Origin: Takakia lepidozioides
Lineage: Eukaryota > Streptophyta > Takakiopsida > Takakiales > Takakiaceae
Direction: 5' to 3'
Length of the DNA: 64,000 bases
Assembly: GCA_030704615.1 (NCBI GenBank)
Contig: CM060733.1
Span: 19,778,001 to 19,842,000 of the forward strand
In this document: positions 34,724 to 47,003 of the stretch, one piece after another
Numbering within the stretch: position 1 is the stretch's first letter
Layout of the letters: every line of letters starts with the position of its first letter
Notes under the pieces: model-generated
What the model was told of the DNA's origin: nothing
What the model saw: only the letters and a program-made list of their open reading frames with translations
Databases searched by the model: none
Translations under genes and position numbers: made by a program

Positions 34724-37422
34724 GCTTCAATCTGGGTTGCTGTTGTTTTGTACTTGTGAGCCTTCAAAGGAATGTTACAGTCTGCCTAGCTCTCATTTTG
34801 AACCGATCTCCTACACCCTTTTGCCATATAGTTCCCTTCAGATTGGATGGAGTTAGGGGGGAGGAGGCAACAGAAGAGCAAAAATTCGCAATTCCCTCCT
34901 GGAAAGGTTTGCTCCTGAAGTGGGACTCACCTTTGACAAGAAATTTGGCTCTGAGCTAACAGATTTTTCTTCAGAAAGACAACTATAGTGCAAATTTTCA
35001 CCTTAGATGTCAGACCCAATGAGGGCCACAGCCTTGGCCGTTGTCTCAAGCTTCTTGAATGCAAAAAGATGCATTTCTGACGCATTAGACCACATCCACC
35101 TGGAACCTAGCGTTGTAGACATGGGAATTATTTTGGCAACTGCAACTTTAGGTTCATTCATGCGTCCTTTTTCGACCAGAGTTCCTCAAATCCAAGGAGT
35201 GAAGGTTTTCCATTACTGCACTAGAGTGGTTCTGAGATATAGGCTTCTGATTTCAGATCCAGCCAGAGAGTGAACGATTTTCTGAGATCTCGGTTGTCGC
35301 ATGCTCTTCCCCAGAAACTTTGGAGGTAGCCATTAGCTTCTGATTCTTGAATGGCTTCATTGATGGGAAAAGGATGTTATGATCCTGTGAAGTAATGATC
35401 AAAATGTGTTATAAACTTCTTTTCATTTGAAACCATGATTGAAGGTTATGTATGCTGACAGATGATGCAAGTTGTTTGTCCATGGAGCACCCCTAATTGC
35501 GTTATAGTTTCCTGAACTCAAAAGCGCTCGGATCTCTTTTACACACAGCCCAGGGCCCAAACCCCAATAAAATTTGATTTGGGTACCAGTTAGTGTTGCC
35601 ACGTAATCTTGAGCAGAGACCTTCTCTGCAGTGCCCAACAAGGATCCCAGAAGAATATCCATGTTCGCTATGCAGTGAGTGCACAGTGCACCCACTCCTT
35701 GCTATATATACAATGCCATATCCTACGTACTCACAATCCTGACAATACTCACATGTACTCACAATCCTGACTCCTGACCTGTAGAGGTGGGAAGGTCAAT
35801 AGTGGTAAACGTGTTAACGTGCAATGGCTTATTGGACATTCACACCAAAACCCAGTCAAGAGAGGAGAAATTTGGGGTCTGAGCTCATTTTTAATGTACA
35901 CGTGATGTCTGACAAAGTGTTGTAAAAAGAAGGTATGGCTTTTGGTGGATAGGTACTCTGCAAGTTTCTTTCTTTTTTGTTTAATGATACCAGCCGCTTT
36001 TTGTTTACTTTGGATCATACGACTGATCCCCACTAGTTTCAGATGTTGGTCGGAGCTTTTCACTCATTAGAACTTATGTGATCCCACACGTTTCAGATCC
36101 GGTGGAGCTTTTTACTTTACTTTTGCTGATCCCCACCAGTTTGGTGTTTGGGTGGAGCTGCCGGTTTGGGGTAAGTTATTGGACCTGTAACTCAATCACA
36201 TGTGTGGTTTTTTTCGTTTGAAGGAAACCAGAGCACTTGAGAGGGAAAGTAAACCCCTTCTTGCATCCATGGGACAGAGCCCCAACGACTCTGCAGGGTA
36301 TTGAACCCCACCATAGTCTCATATGCTGTAGAAATTGTGTGAGATTATTATCTTAAAAGCTCAAAACATGGCTGAAGCAACATGTGCTAATTTGCCAAGT
36401 GTATATCTAACAAGTCGGATCTCTATTAACATCCTCCCTGCAGGCTGTTATTGGCCATGTCTGCACCAACTTCATTAAAAAAGACAAAGTCTTCACAAAA
36501 TTCAGAAGAGACTGTGAGAGGAACTGTTTCCTCAGAAGCAGAAGGGAGAAAGACTGTTAAAAATTTCTCCTTTTCGTGTGTTCGTTGATGCTGCATGCTC
36601 AAGTCTTTAATGGCCAGAGCTGTCTATCCTCCATTCTTGTCAGTAGTTGTTGGGCAGCTATGATGGCGGGCCACTAGTCCCTGTTAACCAGATTGTTCTT
36701 TCCTGATTGGCATGACCGCTGGGCAAGTACAATTGCAAAGGATGAAAAGGCAAGGACAGATGGACAATGAGATTCAAGGTAAGTAGTTGCTTTGGTAAGC
36801 AACACGGTGGGCCATGTACCGATATGGAAACACATTTGGCGGTGCCATTAGGCTAGCAACATTTACAGGTAATTCTTTGCAAGAGCTGCTGTTCTCAAAT
36901 GAGGGAGAGAATCGGTCGGAGTCTGGAGAGAGTGTACACCTATCTAAGTTATTAATGGAGGCATGCTCGAAGGGTGAGCCTTGTTTCCTGCCGAAGGAGA
37001 AGGGAGATCGAGAAAAGATACCTATCTATTTTATTCATGGAGGCATGCCTGTAAGGCAACCGTCGTCTATTTGAGGAGAGTTCCATTCCTGGGGTAACCA
37101 ATGCGGCTGAGTTGAGACGCGCTTTGACTTCCCTTGTGGCTGTCTATATTATCAATTGTGGATGTCTGTGGTTGAGAACTCGTCGAATTTGTCGAGTGTT
37201 GTGTATTCTCCTTTTTGCCTTCCTCCTGTTTTCAAGAACGAGGTTGGATGTTCGCCTTGCAATTTTTTTTTCCCGCCATCTCCTTCCACACAATCCCGAA
37301 GATTTTCTCTTCTTTTATGCAACTTGTACTCTTGTTGAACTGGAGACACTTCCGGTTGTCTCTTTGACAAGAGTTTGTCTTAACTGATTCGGATTTTGCA
37401 TTTCGTCAGCAGATACACAACT
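34724..37422. other. 2.7 kb intergenic region
   Basis: It contains the transporter 3' region and the upstream region of the TMEM135-like gene. Short open frames at 35007-35273 and 36814-37074 have no recognisable domain and no clear exon links. The repeat 'gtactcacaatcctgac' occurs twice near 35730-35775. I support nothing else. Confidence 0.4.
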
Positions 37423-40400
37423 ATGGATGTAATAGAATCTCCCGAAGATTTGTGTCTACTTCAAGAAGGAATGCGTGGAATGGACACAGAAGATGAGAGG
37501 AACGGGATAACTCATTCACCAGTTGAGAACTGCAGGGCGGAAGAAGGGAAAGCAGCAGGTTGTTCAAGCAGTCCTAGAAGTGACTCCATCTTGATGACTA
37601 GAACCATAGGGTCTCAAGGAACCTGTCTAAGGAACGATGTTACCAATGGAGGGACGGATTGTAAAAGCTTTGGAAGCATTCGAGAACTTGGAGTGGTACT
37701 TGAAGATGACGTTTGTTCACCCTCTGGTCAAGACATTGGGAAAGGTCACTGGATGGCATTAGAGCGCTGCGTGGCAGCATCGACCAAGGGTTTTGTGATT
37801 GGGGCAGGTCTCCGGGGCGGTCTCGCCCTTTTCGCCATTCTCACTCGCCTGAGAAGAAGATCGGCCAGGTGAGTGTACCAAATACAATTGCGTCTTAATT
37901 TTGGACTGGATCGAAGAAATTAGCTGGAAACGTCACCTCACGTGAAAAGTCTAAACCATAAAACAGCAATTTCTATTTACCTACATACTTCCATAGAATT
38001 GGAATAAGCTGTCTGGAAGAAATCGATGCAAATTAGGCAAGTAGAGGTGCTGCCTCAGGACTCGTCTCATTGAGAGCGGATGGAAAGTTACCCTCTAGTT
38101 GATGGGTCTCTGAACATATTTTCTGTCCTCCTCTATTTCTCCAGACAGTTCCATCATATATTGTCCTCATAAGACTTTGTTTGCAGTAGCCTATTGTCCA
38201 TGCTCAAGTCTATCAAGTCCTGGTGTGGTCTTTATGAGAAGATGGCTGACAACAAGGGGTTGCACGATGGTCTTTTACAGTAATTACTCTTAGAACCTGG
38301 TGACAGCTGTCTTGTAGTTAATAACTCCATCCAAAAACCTCTTAGAAACTTTATGGATAGGGTGCAGTGCTTAGTTCACTGTAGATATGTAACTCATATC
38401 CTCAGAGTGACACTGCCAAGTCAATCTGCTCCAAGAAGACAACATGAGCTGAGTTTTTGATCGGTTGCAGAGCCAAAGTGCTGGATTTACGTGGCAAGAC
38501 AAACACGGAAGCAATTATTGCTGCATTGAAAGAGACATTGCGCTATGGTCTGTTTTTGGGAACATTTGCAGGAGCGTTCTGCACTGTTGATGAAGCCATT
38601 GCTGCTATGGGAGGCTGTCGCAGGTCTTGTTACGGCACCTTATGTTATTTCTATGCTATAGAACTCCGTGTGAGTACAACATTCTTGCAGGCAATAAACA
38701 GGAGCACCTGGCATTGTGATTGTGAGGTAGAGTTTGTATTTGGCAGTCATTGCTGCAGGGTATCCAGTCTAGAAACACCCAGAGAGGAAGATTAAGAACT
38801 TCAATTCCTGTTCAGTATAACACACTCTTCAGCTTTATCTTACAATGTTCAGTTTCTTTATGTGTAGAACTGCGAGATGGAGATCATTGGCTGCGGGGGC
38901 AGTTGCGGGCCCTTCGTTGTTGTTAACAGGCCACAAAATAAGGCACACTAGCATGGCTGTCTACATTCTGATGCGTGCAGCAGTTCTAGCTACTCGGTGT
39001 GGGATCAAGAATGAGCAAGCTGGGTGGCTATTTCGCCCTCTGTCATGGAAGCACGGTGACACATTTTTGATGTGCTTGTCGTCTTCGCAGATTCTGTATG
39101 TAAGACGTTTCACTCTCTTTTAGGCACTTCCCGTGGACGTAACAAATGTATTCTCTCTTTCTTTGTCTGTGTCACTTCCTTCTTCTTTGTCGAAGCATTA
39201 GCATCTCGATCAGTCTTGAAACATATTGGTCCCACAGATAGCCGCATATCTTCCATTTTAAGTTCTGAAACGTTAGCCAGTGGCTTTTTCATATTATGTA
39301 GATTGAAATTGCTTTCATAGTGTCTGGTTCTTTGTTTGTTTCACAAACAAACGATCCAGCACACGTTGCTTGTAGAATGTGTGTTAAGTGTTGACTGTTT
39401 ATGCCTTGGTAAATGTAAATTTTGCCTGGAACAGAACAGCTGAGAGCACCTGACTCCCCTTGTTTGGATTGCTCTCTTCCTGCTTTCTGCTTCTCCTGTG
39501 CTTCTGGGAGGGATGAAGATACTGTAAAAAATCTAAAGTAGAGGGACACAAAATGTGTTCCACATATTAATGCTTCTTTCACCTTGCCCTATAGGTCGGC
39601 CTGGATTCTGAAGCCAGACAGTCTTCCCTCATCATACATCTCATTCCTCAACAAGCATGGTGGCAAAGATGTATCGATTGTTAGAGGTATCAAGGAGCTG
39701 GCTCTCAAGATGGAGCCTTACTCGGCACTCAAAGTTATTGAGGAGCACTATAAGACAAATGGTGTTGACATCAAACTTGATCCCGATATGTCCATTCCCT
39801 GCACGGTAATAATGCAGCCCACTGCCAGGAGGTAATGTTGAAACAGAGTCAAATGCATTATTTCTGGTGCATTCACCAGCTCAACCAGGACTAAAATTTG
39901 TGAAGGTTGAGCTTCTGTGTGCCGGTTTTCACAGAATGGGTATGTTTTGTGTTTTCTGTGTTGATACGGCAGATGGTACATGGAAATCAAGGATGTGTGT
40001 CACATTTTTTTTCCTTCTTGGGGCAAGCATATTTGCGATCATTACCCGTCTATCTACCAGTTTACCTTGTTCCTGCTCTTCTTGTTCATCGGCAAGCACT
40101 CTTTGCAAGGTAAGGGGAATATCTTTTAGCTCTTCAGCTTGAAGGCAGGTTGTTAAAGCTCTGTGTTACTATGTCTGCATTTGGAGGTGGTGGTAAATCA
40201 ATACCTTGCTGCAATCTTTTGCTTCATCGATTATCTTTTATTGCCCTCCTTGCTAGGTCTCTTGTTAGGCCCCCTTTCTTTGAACCAGGGAAGAATGTGT
40301 GGGCATTCAGCAGACAAGCAAGAGTTACCCAGGGCAGAATGGGGAAGATATGATCGACATCGACCTCTAATCCTGGACAGAGTCTCACTGCATGCGCCAT

Positions 40401-41851
40401 GAAATACACGCCTCTCTCTGTTTCTCTCTTATAGCAGAGAGGCTACAGCCCAGATCAAAGCTTTATTAGAAAACTTGTGTCACAAAACACCTTGACAAAG
40501 CTGAGAAATACCATGAAGGCAAGAAGCTGCAAAGGTGGGACAACCTGAACGCAGGAAATGCACAACCTTTCCCACTTGAAATCATTTGGGAAAAGATCAG
40601 TTTACTGTGTACTGGCTTGTCTTCATCATGCTGCAGGCCTCTTCCCATTCTCTTAAGGGTGCTGCTGGGCACAGCTAGATCCAGCCTTTTCCTCGCTGTT
40701 TATACTTCCTCTGCATGGTAAGCAACTGACCAATCTTTTTTTTTCTTCTTTTTTACCCTGCATGTCTACTTGATCTCCTCTTGAAACAGTGTATCAGACC
40801 ATTCTCCAGTTATGCTCTGTTTGTTGGAGTCCCAACTTCCTTATCTTTCTGCCTGTGCTTTGGGTGTGTCTCCATTTGCAATGGCACCTTTTTATCGTTT
40901 AGTTTTCTTTTTCCTGGCTCTCTGCAGACCAGAAGCAATGGAGAAAGATTGGCCTGATAGTCCCCCTGTCTCATGTTGACAGGTCCTGGACATGTGCCTT
41001 ATTCAGGGCCACAGGGATGTGCAACTCGTCACTTGTTGCAGCAGGAACTGTACGGATCTTTTGCTTTTGCTTCTCCATGGTACTCTAGTCTTGATGATCT
41101 TTTCTGTTAATTTTTCCTGGTCTGTATCGATACACTGTTATTGTCTTGTGTATGGCCTATACTGTATAGAGAGAAAGCCAAAGAGAGCCAGCATTTAGTA
41201 TCATGAAAATTTGGCAGGTTTGCACTCGGAACCTTTCCTCAAATACAGCTTCAAATACTCTCATATTTTAGGCACCTGTTCAAGCATGACTCATCTGGAT
41301 GGAATCAGGTCATCTGTTCTGAGATTGGTGGACCAAGTTAGAGTTCAATGTTGATTCCTGTGCAGGCAGCTCTCTTTTTGGTAGAGGCTGGTAACATGGG
41401 TTACATTTTTCATGCATTTACTGACGCAAATCTGTCCATTGTTTGACAGTTTCCAGTTGGGTTAGCTTTAATGATAGAGAAGAAGTCGCGGCGCCAGGAG
41501 CTAGCACTGTACTGCCTAGCGCGAGCAATTGAGAGTTTTGCCATCTGTGTCACTGACTGGGGGCTACTTCAACGCTACAATTTGACACCCCCTAAACGAA
41601 TCGATGTGATCCTCTTCAGCATAGCGACATCCATCATTATGCACTGCTATGCTCAAGAGCGCGATGTCTTTCGGTCAAAGTACCTCAATGTTCTTGACTG
41701 GGTGTTCGGGCTCCCTGACGGGGCTACACCATATTCACCTGCTTGGTCCACTTCTGTGTCTGTAGATGTCAGGCCACAAGCTTTTCCCTCTAAATCTGGA
41801 GGTGAAATTTCTGGTCCCAAGACAGGTGAACCAAGAGATACTGCAGAATGA
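37423..41851 (+). CDS. TMEM135-like / Tim17-like membrane protein
   Basis: Eight exons join in phase to 574 residues: 37423-37868, 38471-38623, 38868-39095, 39595-39805, 39973-40109, 40637-40717, 40983-41049, 41450-41851. All have GT..AG borders. Residues 1-100 are acidic and Ser-rich. A Tim17/22/23-like glycine-rich hairpin follows (WMALERCVAASTKGFVIGAGLRG, split by the 20-residue quoting limit into WMALERCVAAS and KGFVIGAGLRGG). Later come WKHGDTFLMCLSSSQIL, SLPSSYISFLNKHGGKD and LPVYLPVYLVPALLVHRQ. The Cys region WSWTCALFRATGMC leads to the highly conserved end IEKKSRRQELALYCLARA and YAQERDVFRSKYLNVLDW. Animal TMEM135 is a peroxisome/mitochondria-associated membrane protein; the plant role is poorly defined. 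The start is the first ATG after a non-ATG frame entry. No damage was seen. Confidence 0.9.
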
Positions 41852-42779
41852 GGGTATCCCATTTGAGGAATGGAGAAGGCTGTGCGATGATAGATGATTG
41901 TTTGGCAGGATGTGAGCCTACAACTGTCTGGGAACTGAAACCAATATCGCTCTGCAGAACTTCTACCCCAGTATAGCTCTTTTAGTCTCACACAATGGGG
42001 AGGAGGGCAACTTTCTGTTATGCTGTGTGCAGTTGAGTTGTTATGAGACTTCAGTCTAGCCTATTTTTGTCTTCCACTATTTGAGCAGGTAAGTCAAAGA
42101 GGAGCATGCGTCTTCAAAGTGGAAGTGGATGGACACAGCAGGACTAATATGAACTGGTTTCTGACTGTGAGTAGCATTAGCCCATTCATTTGAAGATTAT
42201 GATGGAATTGATCTTAAGATACTGCGTGGCTGCCATTGGCCACTACTCTTTTATACTCTATGCCGTAACTGATACCTCATTTTGAACTATTTCAGTAGAT
42301 TTTGATCCGAGTGTTAATTCTTCAAGTTTATACTTTGAAGGTGTTCATTGGCTTTTGAAGACAGCAGGATTTCTTGAGGCCGAGTGTTCCTAGGGAAGAG
42401 GTGGTTAAACTGCATTGTGATGTGCCACCTGAGAGAACAGTCACGTTTGCATCATCACCACACCCTGCTACTGTTCTTAATCCTTGTTTGTCATAGAGAA
42501 ACATAGGAAAAGGACTGTGAAGTGTAACCGTGATGAGTCCCTTTTCATGATGAGTCCCTTCTTTGCTATCCTTCTCACATGACAATTCAAGCTGAACGTC
42601 ACTTGTGCAACAGTATGATACCACTGCGAACCCACAGCTGGTATGGACGTGTTTATGGCACATTGCTGGGCTCCTCAACTTTGACCTCCCGTTTGCCAGT
42701 TCTCAGCCTCTTGTATCATCTGAATGGACATGAGTACTTCTTAAGCACTCCAATTATCGATCTGCACTCCAGTGCCTAG
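41852..42779. other. Downstream region of the TMEM135-like gene, no gene
   Basis: Probable 3' untranslated region and spacer. The short frames on both strands have no domain. Confidence 0.4.
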
Positions 42780-43030
42780 TTTCGCCTCTAGAAAGCTCTC
42801 ATGATCTCGGGTCTCAGCCTTCCCACGAAATCTTCTACGCTGTTCAGGAAAAACCTGCTGAACTTATCAAAAGAGGCTTGAACACGCTGCTTGTTCTCTT
42901 GCTTGATTCAGTCCAACCTCATTTTGATCTCAGCCATACCGACTGTACCAAATTTCGTAGCTATGGCAGTCTGAAAATCAGGCCAATTATCTGGTCTATC
43001 GTTCTGTTTTCTATACCACACGATCGGCCT
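42780..43030 (-). pseudogene. Retrotransposon gag fragment
   Basis: The minus strand reads PDNWPDFQTAIATKFG, then FDKFSRFFLNS and FVGRLRPEIMRAF. This pattern of a Trp-rich capsid segment followed by a helical region fits gypsy gag. One in-frame stop falls in the middle. It differs from the gag at 43.85-44.35 kb. No LTR or other domain adjoins it. Confidence 0.4.
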
Positions 43031-43850
43031 TGGATCGCAGGTTTAGCGTTGCAACCTTAACCCCTAAGTTTTTGGGGGTCCACCTCAAAAATGGGACCCA
43101 CTGACACCTTCCAGGCCATATCTGCCAATAGGAGTTCATCCACGGAAATGAACCTTACTAAGTGGCAGTTACCTACTAGATGCAGGCACTGTGCAGGAAG
43201 AATTGACCGTTCCGTTTGGGAGATTATAATAATTTACCAGGGGTTTTTTTTCAACTCCAAGAAAGTTTTTAGGGAAAAATATTGTTTGACCAAGCAAATT
43301 TTCCCTGACAGAGATTTTTTCTGGGAGCCTGACCAACTCAAACACAATCTTTGCAGGGTTACACATGTTCTCAAGAAATTTGAGGGCAAAATTCCCCAAA
43401 AAAAATATGGCACCTTTGTATGTGCAATGGGGGGGGTTTCAATGGAAGAAAAACTACACTGCAAAAGGTAGCTCCTGGAGTTTTTACAAAATCAAGTTTC
43501 CTTTGGTGCAATCCTGCAGGGCCCACGGGGCAAGAAGAATGCCCAAATTTTTTTTCCAAAAAACAAAAAATTGCTCTGTAGATGGGTTTTTTTGTGACTT
43601 TTCCAGGGTTGTCCGAAAACCACGTCGGCAGGTCAACTCTAGCGACCTCGGATCCATCTATCTGGGGTACCCTGATCTTTTGAAAAATCTTAGTGGGCTG
43701 AGTTTTGGGTTTTTGGGGCGCAGTAAAGTGGAGCGTGTGGCATTAATTCCAGCGCTCATTTTCCATTCAGACACTTTTTTCATCTGTTTTCATTCATAGA
43801 AGTTATTCCGTGGATGAAAACGGCTGCGACCCGATTCAGGTCGCCGGCCT
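43031..43850. other. No recognised feature
   Basis: T-rich and A-rich runs and overlapping short frames on both strands. Nothing could be assigned. It may be diverged internal retroelement sequence lying between two gag fragments. Confidence 0.3.
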
Positions 43851-44351
43851 TTAGGGGTCTCTCTCCCTATCATTTTCTCCAAATGTTGCAGTGAACTCGG
43901 ACATGAATGCTTCAAAATTGTATAGTAAATGCAATTTTTTTTCTAATAGCGGTGCAAACCAAGATAGGGCAGTGTCTGATAGAATGGTGCCCACGAATCC
44001 CACTTGAATACCTTCATCGGGGTAGCGTTGTGGATGTAGTCGTAAGAACAGTTGTATTTGTTGAACAAAACCGCGAAATCTTGATCTCGTCCCATCAAAT
44101 TTCTCGGGCATGCTGATCTTTGGTTCTCTTGTAATTTGTTGAAGATGAACCGTTGTAGTAGAAACTTGTATGGTTGAAGATCCATTGTTCGACTCCTTTA
44201 ACTCTGAAATTTGTTGTTGCAAATTGTGGAGAGTGTTGTCAAGATCTTGAGACTGATCAGCTTGTAATTGGGCGGTAGAGGTACGAAGTTCTTACATCTG
44301 GAGCTGAAGACTCTACAATGTGGCGACCATTTCCGCAAATGTGCCTTCCAT
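43851..44351 (-). pseudogene. Chromovirus-family gag 5' part (broken)
   Basis: The minus-strand start ATG at 44351 lies 39 bases after the LTR. The first 40 codons contain two stops. The open part then reads LHNLQQQISELKE (coiled coil) and ISMPEKFDGTRSRFRGF, YPDEGIQVGFVGTILS and ALSWFAPLLEK, a typical gypsy capsid core. It ends at 43851, where the element is truncated. With the adjoining LTR it is the 5' end of an element whose 3' parts are seen at 8.5-9.5 and 15.5-18.1 kb. Confidence 0.75.
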
Positions 44352-44389
44352 CTTAACTAACTAAGGAACAAACTTTAATCTCGCCAAAC

Positions 44390-45002
44390 TGTCAAGGACG
44401 AGAACATGACTGAAATACAAACAAGAGATCAGACTAGAGGTACAAGACTAGACAAGAAGTCAAGGTCGACGTGGCCGAATGCATGATGAGTAAATATGAA
44501 TCAAAACGATCTTTATAACAATGAACAAGAGTACAAGATATTGGAACACGACTTGAATACTTGAATGCTGGAAACTGGACTGGAGTACCAGATACGGAAA
44601 CTGGGCTAGAGTACTGAGAACTGGAAATAAAAGTAACTTAAACTGGTGTTGGCGAGGCTGAAGAGTGTCCAGTCCCGCCTCCTATATATACTGGCTACTA
44701 GGAGGTTCTCTAAGAGGCTTCCCCAAATGAGGTTTCTTTATAGAGAAGTTTCCAAGGTTAAACAAATTTTTCTTAATGGAGAAGTTTCCTTAAACAAATG
44801 AGGTATCTTGATGAAGAAGTTTCCTTCAAAAGAAGCTTCCTGAGCAGTTTCCCAAGTTACTCTCGATAATTTGGTAAACTTTTGGTAACTTGATAACTAA
44901 TGGTAACTTATAGTAAATCATGGTAGATCATGGTAGATCACGGTAACTTTGTAACTTTTGGTATTTATTCCTGATAAGTTCCTCTGGGCTATGTCTGTGA
45001 CA
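44390..45002 (-). mobile_element. 5' LTR of the chromovirus family (613 bp)
   Basis: On the minus strand it begins at 45002 with TGTCACAGACATAGCCC and ends at 44390 with CCTTGACA. It is colinear with the LTR at 13564-14220, including the 'ttctccat' repeats and the 'tatatataggaggcggga' TATA region. The sequence following the LTR reads GTTTGGCGAGATTAAAG, so the primer-binding site is not the usual initiator-Met type. The gag start follows in the expected place. Confidence 0.85.
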
Positions 45003-45682
45003 CCCTCCGATGAAGCTAAGCTATTTCACATGATGCCACTGCAGTTATGACTGACGATCGCCCCAGTTGTTTCCGCTATCCTAGAGGAAATGGGATTGTT
45101 GTCCAGTTACCACTTGGAAACAAAGGCATTCCACTGGAGGTTGTGGTCTCACCTGGGTTTGCTTTCTGGCTATAAACTTAAGCAGTTTGCATACGGCTGT
45201 ATGCTGTTTGAATTGCTGGATTTTAAACTTCATTTCTTTTTCTTTCACGGCATCTCGTCTTCGTGTTTTATGTGGTTCATTAAGGGCATGTTTTGGACAC
45301 ATATTTTGTCTTCTTTCCCACAAATCTGTTGAATATGTCGACTCTAGAACTGAGAAAAGGTTACACCTATGGTGATTAGCTTGAGATGGTAATCCTGAGT
45401 GTGACACAGAACTTACCTTTGACACCCCTAGTCTGGCCATGATAAGGGTAAGTAACCCTCACTTAACCTATTATGAAGTATCTATCCAAACCTATCTGCA
45501 AAGAGGACCTGCCATAAACTGGTGGTGGTGGTTCAAAACCCTTCTAGTCAATGTTCTCTTTGTTCATTCTTTGATCAAATTCCCCATCTGTGCAGGTTGG
45601 AATAGGAAGGTACAGACCCTTTTGGGATATGGGACAATGCTTCAGAATTGTCTGGCAGCACATTCCAGCTAGCAAGGGAACA
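45003..45682. other. Spacer, no gene
   Basis: Short frames only, on both strands. Nothing was recognised. Confidence 0.35.
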
Positions 45683-46516
45683 CACTAGAAGAAAAACGCG
45701 GAATAACCACTTTATTAACCACTCATTTTGAGTGGTAAAAGACACTAAACCACTCTGGCCCTAGAGTGATGAAGAACTAGTGGATTAGGACAATTGAGTG
45801 GTAAAAGACATTACGTGGCACCAGTGGTTAAGGACAGTGGTTCGAACCACTCACGTCCGGGTCCACCTGTTAGCTGACGTGTCACTGAGGTAAACCAACC
45901 ACTTATGACGTATCACAGTGGTAAACTGACGTGTCATAGTGGTAAAGTAACCACTTCTGTCTTGTAGTGGAGACGTGTAAGCCGGTGGTCCGTGGATGAT
46001 ATTGGAGATTATGTCGACACGTGGCGACACTCTCAGCATGGACACGTGTCGTCTGTCAATGCTACGAAATGGATGGAGTGAAAAATTCACTAACTTCCGA
46101 AACCACTTGTTGAGTGATCACAAAATGACTCATAGAGTCATTCTATGAAAACTGAGAATATACAATATCACTCACAGAGTGGTTATGTGAGTGGATGACG
46201 TCTCTTAGCAGGTCATTGGAATGATTACCCACAGAGTGGTGTGTAAGCTATTTGAGTCATTCATGGTGTCTATCTGAGTGGGAACTATGGATTGGAGTGA
46301 TTACTAACAGAGTGGTGTGTAAGTGATTAGGAATACCACTGGAGGAATTCATACCACTAGTACAGTAATATATATGTGACTACTTATACCACTATACGAG
46401 TGGTAATGTAGGCAATTGTGTGCATTGGGCTACTCCCACAGTTTTAAATTATACCACTATTACAATGATGTGCAAGTGATTATGAACATGACTAGAGGAA
46501 CACATACCACTAGTGT
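45683..46516. mobile_element. CACTA-like transposon end with AGTGGT/ACCACT subterminal repeats
   Basis: A terminus CACTAGAAGAAAAACGCGG begins at 45683. At 45969 a segment ends CTTCTGTCTTGTAGTG, whose complement CACTACAAGACAG resembles the first end, so 45683-45969 may be a small element by itself. AGTGGT/ACCACT motifs then continue, in both orientations, to about 46516, more than twenty in all. Such arrays are typical subterminal transposase-binding repeats of En/Spm elements. No 3-base target duplication could be confirmed. Confidence 0.5.
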
Positions 46517-46727
46517 AGTGAAAGAAGTACCATTGGGGATTCAAGCTCCACAAAATAGAATAGAATCCCAGAGAGTTAAGTGCTGGAACACTGTCAACAA
46601 AATCCAGCCATGATAAAAGTCTGAGCCTAACTTCTACACGGCGCCTCCGCATGCATGCTAGGAACAGTGAACTGCTTTCCTGCCTTCTTCTCACTGCCGG
46701 CAATGTCTATGCCCGAGCGAACGAAAT

Positions 46728-47003
46728 CTAAGCCCTCTTCATGTTCTTCTCTGGCCAAAGACAATTCAAACCGATGACATCCTCCAACATTGTTTGCAGT
46801 GGGACCTCTTCCTCGTTAGGGTGAGGCAAGACACAATTGGCAATATAGATATCATTCACCTCCACCCACCACAATCCTTCAGGTACAACACGGCAGTGAT
46901 ATGTGTCTTTGCCAGGCACACCAGTGACAATTCCACTAGCAGCCCTGTGTCGTGGTAAATGAGGATCATACAGGCTGATTTTGTCCTTCAACTTAAATTG
47001 CAT
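46728..47003 (-). pseudogene. DUF8039-like segment of a plant transposon protein
   Basis: The 91-codon frame carries ASGIVTGVPGKDTYHC, WWVEVNDIYI, VLPHPNEEEVPL and LEDVIGLNCLWPEKNM. This pattern (a short beta-rich domain ending in an AIG..V.WP-like motif) is familiar from plant proteins linked to En/Spm CACTA elements. It stops shortly after the motif, as a C-terminal exon would. Position just inside the AGTGGT array supports the CACTA link. Whether it was host-derived or transposon-borne cannot be decided here. Confidence 0.4.

Noticed and set aside
35007-35273. Plus-strand frame of 88 codons after the transporter
   Set aside because: No domain, no plausible splice links, and it lies in the likely 3' flank of the transporter gene.
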